DNA from: Pisolithus tinctorius
Taxonomy: Eukaryota; Basidiomycota; Agaricomycetes; Boletales; Pisolithaceae
DNA length: 64,000 bases
Assembly (NCBI GenBank): GCA_024663395.1
Contig: JANFAH010000001.1
Coordinates: 372,001-436,000, forward strand
Direction: 5' to 3'
How positions within the stretch are numbered: position 1 is the stretch's first letter; every line of letters begins with the position of its first letter. The translations under genes were made by a program, and so were the position numbers. Shown one piece after another: positions 31,793 through 41,330 of this stretch. The notes under the pieces were generated by a model that saw only the letters and a program-made list of their open reading frames with translations, was not told where the DNA came from and searched no databases.

Positions 31793-32880
31793 CATAGTCT
31801 CTGAGAAATGGGACTTGTTTCGATCGTTGGGATCAGCTCGGATGGGGCGTCAAGCCCAGTAGACGGTGGGAGGGAGAGTTTGACAGCGTCTCAATTTCAT
31901 GGCTGTCAGTGCTCAATCAGCGCATGGGATTCAGAGATTGTTTTCCAGGGAATTTCATCGATACAACGGAGATAGCATGCCCAAATCACCGTAGACAGCC
32001 TACAGAAGGCTGCACTGGAAGGAAAAATTGTACTCGTTCAACAGATTGTGTAAGCAAGCTGAGGCTATGGCGGCGCCGCGTCCTTCGAAGTTCCCAACCT
32101 TACATCCACATCCTGCTTATGATAAATGTATCGACTGGACGTTCGACCCAAGAAAACATGGAGAACACCTACTGCGGAAGGCAATGTTGTCGCCAATACG
32201 TGTCATGTCTCGCTGGCATCGGAAATTAACATCGCAGCCAGGCTGAGAAAAAAGTCGTCCACAAGACGCATCGTGGCGTATCGGGTGGCTATTGTCTCGC
32301 TGACCTGCTAGTTCTCCCGTCGAGACTCGAAGTCATATGCCATTACTGCAAGGACGAGTACAGTTGGAGGGCCGTGCATGACGAGCAGTTCAGTGCTGCT
32401 GCGGTGTGTTCCCATTTTAGTTTCGAGCCCGTGGCGGTCACCCCTTCTCGTCCTTTGCATATTGGACGTAGCTCATCTCAAGGCCAAAGAGCTCTGCGCA
32501 AATCATCGCTCGTGTGCGACCCCATCAAAAATTAGAGTGGTTAACTCGTTGATCAGGAAACGACCGCCACTGGTTGATCGCTTGCCCACTGAACTCTTGC
32601 TACGTGTTAGGTACCCAAGCAGTGTCTCGTAAGGGGAAGCAAGATGTCGGTACAGCGCTGCGCGGTTGGAAGGATATCGAAGCTCCCAACCCCGCGGGGC
32701 TACATCGGGCGTGTGACGATAACAGCATAGCAGTCTAGGAGACCCGTTTAAAGAGGAGCGGGTGTCACCTAATCAACGTGCTGGATTGGTCGATACTGCG
32801 GTTCGCGACCCAAGCCGAAGGTGGACCGCATCTTGGAACTTGGATGTCGTACTGACTGCTCAGGATTTGATAGTGGCAAA
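31793..32880. repeat. Block Z, direct copy 3
   Basis: Direct copy of 4176-5469. The plus strand has frames at 31909-32229 and 32378-32632 that together correspond to the 273-residue frame of the inverted copy, here split. No gene is assigned. Confidence 0.5.
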
Positions 32881-33615
32881 TGGTTTTCGATGTTCGCACA
32901 CTAGAATGTTGTTCCTGTCCTACCAGGCGCTTCCCTTGCGTTTTTTCGTGAAAAGGTTTCCCTTGTATGGTGAGGGACGTGAGATTTTTCGAAGTCGACA
33001 AGGTCCACCTCGACAACCCACCGTGCGTGGCCATCAATCCATAGGAGTCGCCTCTCTTCCCTAATTGTAGGGTTCTCCAATTTCAAAATGCGAATCGTTT
33101 TCCATGCGATAACTTCCGATCCAGAATTTTACGCCGCGCGGTCGTCCATTGATGGTATGTCCATAGAGCTGTGGTTGCTGGAGCGTGTGGGGGAGCTTCA
33201 GGGGTTCCAGGGTCTGTTCATCAATGTGGCTTGTTTTGTATTCGGCCAAGCGCTGAAGATCTATTGTTCGATCGTTCTCTTCGTGACGATCTTTGCAACG
33301 AATCGAACGAGAATTTGGGACAACACCCACCTGCGGACCGTGCGTACGAACGATCGACGAGAATCTGAATTGAAAATGGTTCTCAGAAGTAGAAGCAAGC
33401 GCCTAGGTGTTATACAAACCAGGAATCAAGTCTACGGTACCGATTAAGGCACCGACAACGTCCTGGTATAAGTTGTCCAAGTGAAGATATAACAAGAAGC
33501 CCAACGGGTCCATGTCCAGAACTCGACACACCGCCAAGAAATACAGACAAGCTCCTTTAATGCTGATCCCTACTAACATACCGCTCGCAAGGTTAACTGC
33601 GCCGTCACATCCCAT
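32881..33615. repeat. Block R, direct copy 4
   Basis: Very close to positions 1-740, so this unit and the first unit of the window are recent duplicates. The plus-strand frame 33088-33447 is open here but ends early in copy 1. Confidence 0.6.
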
Positions 33616-33617
33616 CC

Positions 33618-34040
33618 TCACAAGCCACATTCACTGGCGGGCACCTCAGCGGCAGTGACCTCCACTCTCCCTAACGCGCTCGCCTTCCCGTTCGTCAGCA
33701 CGTTCATCGCCTGGGGTGACACCGTAAACCCATCCTTCGACACATCCAGTGCAAGGACATTAATAGTGTTCTTTGCATACGTGATGGCATAACATTTGCC
33801 GCAGTTAGCGTCGTTCCAGTCCGCGATGGTTGGTGCGCCTCCGAGGTAAAGGAAGTTGGAGAAGGAGCTAAGGGTGGTGTGCCCTTTGCTTTCGAGTCCG
33901 TTGGACCCGTCAGAGCAGGCGAGACTGGAGAGGGGACAACTGGCATCGCCATAGATGGCGTCGTAGGCAAGAAAAGTGAACATCTGCCCGAGAACAGGCG
34001 TGGAGAGGAAGAAAGCAAAAGTGAAGTAGAGGTACAGCAT
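33618..34040 (-). CDS. Cerato-platanin family secreted protein, copy C
   Basis: Complete 140-residue single-exon gene with signal peptide, CSDG and NCGKCY motifs, the terminal Cys and the additional ASCPLSSLAC Cys. It differs from copy A by a few residues (for example MFTFLAYD for MTTFLAYD and ADWND for ANWND). TATA at 34151-34158. Flanks match the first unit of the window nearly base for base, including the downstream VPS28 pseudogene. The intact frame and conserved Cys in all three copies suggest selection or very recent duplication. Confidence 0.93.
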   Translation of the reverse strand: MLYLYFTFAFFLSTPVLGQMFTFLAYDAIYGDASCPLSSLACSDGSNGLESKGHTTLSSFSNFLYLGGAPTIADWNDANCGKCYAITYAKNTINVLALDVSKDGFTVSPQAMNVLTNGKASALGRVEVTAAEVPASECGL

Positions 34041-34150
34041 TGTCTGTGGATGGCGCTTGTCTCGGTCGCAGGGATGAGGTCGGATGAGGAGTTAGGCCTG
34101 GCGGACCGACAGAGGCACGAGACTGGTACAATTTCAAGTCGCCGATGCCT

Positions 34151-34158
34151 TTATATAT
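34151..34158 (-). promoter_or_regulatory. TATA box of cerato-platanin copy C
   Basis: ATATATAA on the minus strand, about 112 bp before the start codon, equivalent to the elements of copies A and B. Confidence 0.55.
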
Positions 34159-34411
34159 TTCTTATTGCAGGATTAGGCTTACGCTGGCAGACGGTCATAT
34201 GGAGGTCCATGTGCATGATCCTCGTTTCTCCGGCACCTGTGGAACGGCGGGGATGAGCGGAGCACATGGTGACTTCGCGCTCGAGAATGTGATACGAACC
34301 TCGCTGCGAGGTGGATATGCTTTTCAGTTCCTTCGTTGGAGCACGCTCAAGATGACTTGACATGTGAAGAAGTGTTTGGTAAGAAGTCCAAACAGTAGGA
34401 CTTCGGGAGGC

Positions 34412-35038
34412 TCACCCAACTATCGCATCAAAAAGCAGTACATATCTGTTCCAGGTCCCTCCATTGAACGACAGGGAGCGCTTATTCGCGATGGGACACG
34501 TCGGCGTAATGTGCTCGACCTCTTCCGAGGCTTTCATCCCGTTGAGGGTGATCAACCTTTTCGTGCATGCGAGTGAGGTGTGTGAAGGACGAAGTAAGGA
34601 ACGATTCTGAGAGCCCTTACCACCCGACCATGCGACTTCTTCCCTCCCATTCCTTGCTCCCTTTAAACCTCGCGTACCCCATAACGAGTTCTTGAAGGAT
34701 AGGATGCAGCTAATCTTTTGCGCGTAGACGTAATTTGAGTGCGTTCATGAAAGTTATGAAGTTCTGTGCGTTACATGTTTAGTGCAAAGATCGAGCGTGC
34801 AGTGAGACGCGGAGAAGTGGGAAATAAGTGAGCAGAGTATCGAAGGATCTCCGTACCTGTGTCGTTTCAGCTATCCATTTTCCAGTCTCCGGACCAGCCT
34901 CACTCGAATGCTCCACCATAGCGGGTACCCCTACCTTGATCCTATGCAACACAGCAGGCGTATCGAGCTATGTCATCGCCGGACGTACAGAACAAGATCA
35001 AAACAAAGGGTGAGCAAGGAGAAAGAGGAGAAGGTCAT
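34412..35038 (-). pseudogene. VPS28-like pseudogene, copy 5, 3' part (split by a retrotransposon)
   Basis: Exons 5, 4, 3 and the start of the exon 2 region. It shares the exon 4 TAG, the lost donor after exon 2 and the aberrant SLSFNGGTWN tail with copy 1. Exon 2 is interrupted at its 3' edge by the LTR element at 35039; the 5' part of the gene continues at 46783. Confidence 0.85.
35034..35038. repeat. Target-site duplication GTCAT, left
   Basis: GTCAT directly precedes the 5' LTR and is repeated directly after the 3' LTR at 46783-46787. The uninterrupted site, with a single GTCAT before GAACTCCTCG, is seen in the related copy near 2159-2163. Confidence 0.95.
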
Positions 35039-35328
35039 TGTAGGGTTTCGGACCGACGCTTGACAGTATGTTCCCAAGAGGTGTTCGTTCGATTGACAGA
35101 TCCAATTTGTTACTCATTTATCTCTTTTGATTTACTTGTCCCGTTCATCTATGTTGACGTTTCGTACCTGTTTGCTACGGTATAGAGAGACCCGTACTAC
35201 GTAGAGATAAAGGGACTTCCTTCCCTACATCAATACAGACCACAATGTCTGGATAATCGTGTAGCGTGTCTTAAGGAAAGTCTCTTGTGTCTACGTCGCA
35301 AGTGTTACTACTTCGCCTCGGAGTCACA
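35039..35328 (+). repeat. 5' LTR of element 1
   Basis: 290 bp, starting TGTAGGGTTTCGG and ending GGAGTCACA. The TATA-like stretch (GGTATAGAGA here, GGTATAAAGA in the other LTRs) lies near 35195. The following sequence, TATTTTAATCCTCTC, is not a canonical tRNA primer-binding site. Confidence 0.95.
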
Positions 35329-35439
35329 TATTTTAATCCTCTCAAAAAACTGGTCTAAAACTCGAAACACACGCCCTTCCCCGATACCTCCCTCAACAAT
35401 TTGCAAACTGATCCCTCGCATAGAAAAGAAGTGAGTATC

Positions 35440-35933
35440 ATGTCAAAAATCTCTGAAACACATAACACTCGATACAACCTCCGCTGAGCTACTCGAGCTC
35501 GAGCGGCTTCCCTACCCCATAGCCCGACAGCCCAGCCTGGTGCTGAAGCTGTCGAGAGTTCCCCACTATCAAAAAAGACTCCCGTCGGAAGTCATCCCCC
35601 AATCCCGACTGGGAACCCAGCCGACGCTGCCCGAAAGTACAGCGATGTTGTGCGAGTAAGCACCAGAAGTGCAAGTCTGGCGCCCAGAGGTGTGACCATA
35701 GACGAGCCTGGCTTGAGATTAGTCTCGCCAGTGTACCCTGGGGCGTTCAGGCTCCCGGAGAACTATGAAAACAGTACTGTTGGAGCGTTGGTACCAGCTC
35801 ACAGTGTACAGATAGAACTACCTGAAAATACCAGGAATAACGCCCCTTCACCCTTGCCTATGAGTGAGACAGAGGTAGAGCCAAACGACCTGCAGTCGTG
35901 GACCACGGTGGTGCGAAAGAAACCACGCGAAAG
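35440..35933 (+). pseudogene. Element 1 gag, 5' part
   Basis: Starts MSKISETHNTRYNLR, then an in-frame TGA at 35485 where element 2 has CGA, then about 145 further open codons up to the nested insertion. Gag forms the retroelement's particle. The N-terminal part is Ser/Pro/Arg-rich with no clear domain. Confidence 0.85.
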
Positions 35934-38448
35934 CACCAGAGTCTGCTGACTTTGACCAAGCAATGTGGTAGTTACCACAAAAGCAGTTACAGAATTCATG
36001 GCAACTACCACTTCCCAATATAGACAATGCCCCCTGAGTGACAACCTCTGTCGGTGTTTGAAAAAAATTCAGATTGGAATGTTCCCACGGCAGGTTGCCC
36101 TGTCACGAATATTGATAATTTGCACCTGTACTGTGGCTATACAGATGAGCATGTGACCAGTAGATGTGATGGTCACATGATGAGTGACATAAGCAGAGAT
36201 GACCCTAGATCACGTGATTTTTACGTAATCGATTACGTGATGGCGATCATCTGGAGCGTTCTGTTACGTAATTTATCACGTGATCGTGGGAAAATATGCA
36301 TGTGACTTAATCAATGTCACATGACAAGGTACAATCATAGATCATCCAACCTATTACATAATGATCACATGTCAGTTTCTCCCCAGAACACTTGGTTATG
36401 TAATGGGTCACGTGATTGTGAGACAATAGACATGTGACCACTCCTGCAGCATCACATGACAAGGTACAATCATAGATCATGTGACCTTTTACATAATGAT
36501 CATGTGGCAATAACTCTCCGGTCCATTGGCTTATGTAATAGGTCACATGACTGTACTCATCATGTGATCTCACCTCTAGCACTCTGCACGTGACTCAATC
36601 CATATCACATGACCAGCAATCCCACCCCTATTCGCATGCTGGGCATTCGTGGCTGTGCTAAAAATGCGAATTGTGTCCCCACCCATTCAATTCTTGACAT
36701 ATGGATCTGAATTTTTGTGTGTAGAATAGGCTACCATGTTGCTACACATTGTCAAAGGCACAGCTGGTTTTGTCCAGTAGTTGCTGAGATATAATGGAAA
36801 TGACAATGCTAACAAAACATCACATCATTCAACTTACACATCCTTCATGCCATATCTGACACTTCAGAAGGGTTGGACACATGCATATCAATTCATAGAC
36901 AAAGTTTGGTGTCACCCCACTCAGATCTGAGAGAGCAAGATGCAAAATAAAGATTCAAGAGTGTGGGAAAGTGGGAAAAAGTCCCAAAATAACATATGGA
37001 GATTTTGAAAACATATCAAAAATGTGGATTTGCACACATCACAGTGACCCTGCCAACCCCAGACTTTGGGTGAGGAATGCAGCAATATGGCCTACCACGT
37101 TGGCACCATGTGCCTGGTGAGATATCCCTTTAAACATGTCGAAATTGCGAAAATGTGTGCAATGGGGTAGTGATGTTGACCTTGCACTGGCATAAATCTC
37201 CCATTGTCTCAATGAGTCAAGTGTACCATTTCGCATTTTTGACCATTTGCAGTGAGTATCACATCAGGCACTTGTTACTAATATCTTCCACCATGGCCCA
37301 ATATCCCTCACCTAAGTTCTGGTAGTGGTAGCTGCACTGTGGGATGTGCTGTGCTATGTTTTTGATATGTTTTCAAAATCTCCACTATTTTATTTTCTCT
37401 TTTTGAAGCTTTCCCACGCTTCTGGGATCAGTATTTGGCTTGCTGTTCACTCAATTCTAAATGGATAAACTTGAAACTTTGGAAATGCATTGAAAGAATC
37501 TTCTTCAACCCTCCTGAAGTTTCAGATATGGCATGAAGGATGTGTAAGTTGAATGGTGTGATGTTTTGTTGGCATTGTCATTTCCATTATATCTCAGCAA
37601 CTACTGGACAAAACCAGCTGTGCCTTTGACAATGTGTAGCAACATGGTAGCCTATTCTACACACAAAAATTCAGATCCATATGTCAAGAATTGAATGGGT
37701 GGGGACACAATTCGCATTTTTAGCACAGCCACGAATGCCCAGCATGCGAATAGGGGTGGGATTGCTGGTCATGTGATATGGATTGAGTCACGTGCAGAGT
37801 GCTAGAGGTGAGATCACATGATGAGTACAGTCATGTGACCTATTACATAAGCCAATGGACCGGAGAGTTATTGCCACATGATCATTATGTAAAAGGTCAC
37901 ATGATCTATGATTGTACCTTGTCATGTGATGCTGCAGGAGTGGTCACATGTCTATTGTCTCACAATCACGTGACCCATTACATAACCAAGTGTTCTGGGG
38001 AGAAACTGACATGTGATCATTATGTAATAGGTTGGATGATCTATGATTGTACCTTGTCATGTGACATTGATTAAGTCACATGCATATTTTCCCACGATCA
38101 CGTGATAAATTACGTAACAGAACGCTCCAGATGATCGCCATCACGTAATCGATTACGTAAAAATCACGTGATCTAGGGTCATCTCTGCTTATGTCACTCA
38201 TCATGTGACCATCACATCTACTGGTCACATGCTCATCTGTATAGCCACAGTACAGGTGCAAATTATCAATATTCGTGACAGGGCAACCTGCCGTGGGAAC
38301 ATTCCAATCTGAATTTTTTTCAAACACTGACAGAGGTTGTCACTCAGGGGGCATTGTCTATATTGGGAAGTGGTAGTTGCCATGAATTCTGTAACTGCTT
38401 TTGTGGTAATTACCATGGTCATTTGGTCAAAATCAGCTGATACGGCTG
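35934..38448. mobile_element. Palindromic foldback element nested in gag
   Basis: 2515 bp flanked by GCGAAAG on both sides (35927-35933 and 38449-38455). The sister element has a single uninterrupted copy of this site. The whole element is an inverted repeat centred near 37190. Ends read CACCAGAGTCTGCTGA and, on the other strand, CAGCCGTATCAGCTGA. Arms 35975-36810 and 37571-38406 are nearly identical, with identical 91-codon and 83-codon frames on opposite strands. No transposase is recognisable, so it is presumably mobilised in trans. The 7-bp duplication (8 bp with one mismatch) would suit a hAT or KDZ-like enzyme, but class is not settled. Confidence 0.85.
36140..36610. repeat. Array of CACGTG/TACGTA-type palindromic motifs, left arm
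   Basis: About 17 copies of TCACRTGA-like words (CACGTG, CATGTG, CACATG) alternate with TTAYRTAA words every 20-40 bp. Two diverged copies of a roughly 130-bp unit starting TCACATGACAAGGTACAATC are visible. The same array is mirrored at 37771-38241. Dense subterminal motifs are typical transposase-binding sites; that role is inferred. Confidence 0.75.
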
Positions 38449-38455
38449 GCGAAAG

Positions 38456-41330
38456 GCGCACCGGAGGTAGTCCACTACGGCCTGAACTTGAGCGAACAGT
38501 TCGAGAAGCTGAGAGAAATCTGACCCCTGATGAAAGGGAAAGGATTAGGAGGAGATTGATATCCGCGCAGAGGTACTCGTGTGCGGACACATCCTCTGAA
38601 CCCGAAAGCCACCCCAGAGATACGAAGGGAAAGGGTATTGACCCCAGGAATTGGGGGGCACTGAGCCTAAGCGGTGAGGAGGGGAACCCCGAGGCACAAC
38701 GTGCTGCACTGGCATCTTGGAAAATGGCCCAGAGGCTTAGCCGAAGCGACGGTGATGAACCTGGACCCTCAGGGAATAAGCAGGCGAACCCGGTGTCACC
38801 CGCTGGCAGGGTCAGTACAAAGTCGACCAGGAAGAACGGCGCCTCTAAGAAAAAGAAGGAGAGGTCCCACCAGAAAGCGAAGGTGACAAAAACTGCCACC
38901 TACTCCTCTGGAATAACCCCAAACCCGATAAGGGAAATGGTGGAGAGGGTTGCTAAACGGGATGATAAGCGTCGCGAACGGCAAAGGACGCCGAAAGCGA
39001 TGGAACCTTTTAAACAAATTGATCTGAAAAGTTATATTGGGTTGACGTTGAAACGCCTGAAAAAGGGTGACAGGCATCCTAACAGACGTAAGGGGAAGAA
39101 ACGTCGATCCAGGCGAAACCCTTGTCGTGAGAGCAGCTCAGATTCCACCGGGACCACGCCGGATTCGAGCAGCAGCTTGGACGACAACTCATCCTCCGAA
39201 TCCGAGGATTCGAACGATACACATTCGATGAGTGGCAGCTCACCTTTGGATGATAGCAGCTCGTCATCGAATAGTGATGATGGTTCCTCTACCACTAGTA
39301 GCTCAACGAACTCCGATTCATCAGATGGGAGTAGGCACTGCAGGCGAGGGAGATCCCGAAAGCGTAAGCGGGAACACCGAAATGCAAAAAGACGGTCGAA
39401 GTTGAGACGAAGGACGACGTTGAAACCAATTCCACCGAATAAGTATGACGGGTCAGATGACGCACATTCGTACCACCGTTTTGTCACCGAAGGAACGGCG
39501 TACGTCGAGGATGGTCGAGTGGCCCTGAAGAAACGTGCTTTCGTACTGTCACATTATCTGACGGGCAAAGCGTACGAGTTCTATGTGCGCGAAGTATCTG
39601 GAGATCCCTACAAATGGAGACTGTCAGATTTCTTTACAGAGCTATTTAACTATTGCTTCCCTATCAATTTCCACCTACAGCAGAGAGAGAAGCTACAGGC
39701 GTGCTACCAGAATTCTAAAACTGTAAAAAACTACGTGTACGAGTTGAATGAGCTCTGGAACATGATAGGGGAAACGGACGAACGTGCTAAAGTCCATAAA
39801 TTCTGGTCGGGTCTTCGCAAAGAACTCCAGTGAGACTTGTGGCGAGAAAAGCTAAACCTGGAGATCTCTTCACTGAAGAGAGTGATAGCGAGCGCAGAGG
39901 TTCTTGAGATCGCTCAGTCCATTACGGGAGATTATATTCCGAAGTCCCAAAGACGACGAAGTAAGAAGCGAGCCGTGGCCAGCGCTGCCGCTTCTCCAGA
40001 GGGACCCGAGTCCTCCAAGCGTGAACGGAGACGTCACCGGAAGAAACGTAAGGATTATGAGCCGCAAAAGGAGGCGGCACCGATGGACGTTTGTCAGTCT
40101 AAGGGAAAGCACGATGGACGTTCTGACAAGCGTAAGCGCGACACGCCTAAGCTCAGTAAAGATGAGCAGGAGCGGCACAAGGCTGAGGGTCTGTGTTACA
40201 TCTGTCATAAACCAGGGCACTTCTCCCGCAATTGTCCGACAAGACACAATGTATCATCGTTAAGCAAACCCCCCGGGGTTGCAAGCTTTGGGATAGACGT
40301 CGATTTTGGCGACGTTGAATGTCAACGGCAACTAGCCAAATCATCGATTGATGACACCGAAGTGACTGCGAACTTCATTCACCCGATAGGACCTACCATC
40401 TCTAACAAAGATGATGATTTGCCGGACCTGGAGAGTATCTGGAGTGACGACGATAGCGAGGACACTGGAAATAGAGTCACAACTGATGATGATGACTTAC
40501 CAGTAGGGATGCGAGTTCATGTCTACTCTCATTGCCAATTCCTAGGTCACTGCTCCACAGGTCCCACATTCGGGTACCCCCTGGAAGAGCAGGCTATTGA
40601 ATGGCTATCAGGGATATGTTACCCAGGTGATGACCAAAACTCACTGAGCGTGTTCATGGACTCTCGGTTCTTGGTCTATGAAATAGGGGACGGACTACAT
40701 ATGATCATTGACAGTGAAAGGGACGTCTTGGGTCCTGCAGACGCTATCACCGTTGAGACCTGTCTGCTGAGGAATCCAGCATTCCAATTGGACTCCTGGT
40801 ACTGGTTCAGAAAGGGCGAGAAGGCCGGAATGACGACGTTTAACCTACATCAGATGGACAGAGCCCGAACGTGGCGAGCCGCACCTATGGGGCGCCCGAT
40901 CGAGGAGGCCATAGAGACCAGACTGAAGACGTATAGTTTCCCGGTGCTCGAAGGAGAAAACCAGGATCGTTTTGCATGTATCACTAAGGACGAATCGACT
41001 TACAAAGTCTACGACTACCACGTGGCTTTGTGCTTCGAGCTCCCGGCATATAAGTTGGGATCGCAGGGATTTGATGTCGCGCGTTGGCATGCACGAAGAT
41101 TATTCCATGCGTGTGCAGATCTTACTAGGTCTGATCCCACCGAGGACTGCGACCTGGGGTTAGCCCGTCTGTTCGAAAGGGACGACGATAATTTGAAAGA
41201 TGAATGGTGTGAACCCGGCAACGTACCGTGTAACATGCTTCACCTGCATAGCAATGCCATTAAATCCGGCGATCGATTGACCCTACAACGCAATGCCGCA
41301 ATTGCAAAGGACTTCACCCGTAACAACTGA
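38456..41330 (+). pseudogene. Element 1 gag continued, to the start of protease
   Basis: Continues the gag frame after the nested insert. Features in order: a basic segment, a Ser/Asp-rich low-complexity linker (around SSSLDDNSSSESEDS), an Arg/Lys-rich patch, a capsid-like region (YDGSDDAHSYHRFVTEGTAY to EKLQACYQNSKTVKNYVYEL), and a CCHC zinc knuckle CYICHKPGHFSRNC at about 40194-40235. A TGA at 39831-39833 interrupts the frame; element 2 has CAA there, so the ancestor was probably CGA. The frame then continues to the protease deletion, which introduces the stop at 41328. Confidence 0.85.

Noticed and set aside
33403..33630. Hydrophobic 75-residue minus-strand frame after cerato-platanin
   Set aside because: It starts at the stop region of the cerato-platanin gene and is probably 3' untranslated sequence; its frame is broken in the copy at 6421-6560.
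36307..36582. 91-residue frame present twice (also 37799-38074) that might be a foldback-element gene
   Set aside because: The identity only reflects the inverted repeat. The frame is made of CACGTG-type motif arrays, has no domain, and is not preceded by promoter or splice signals.
36140..38241. Possible CRISPR-like array because of evenly spaced short motifs
   Set aside because: The words are 8-10 bp, variable, and arranged as mirror images in a foldback element; the host is eukaryotic.
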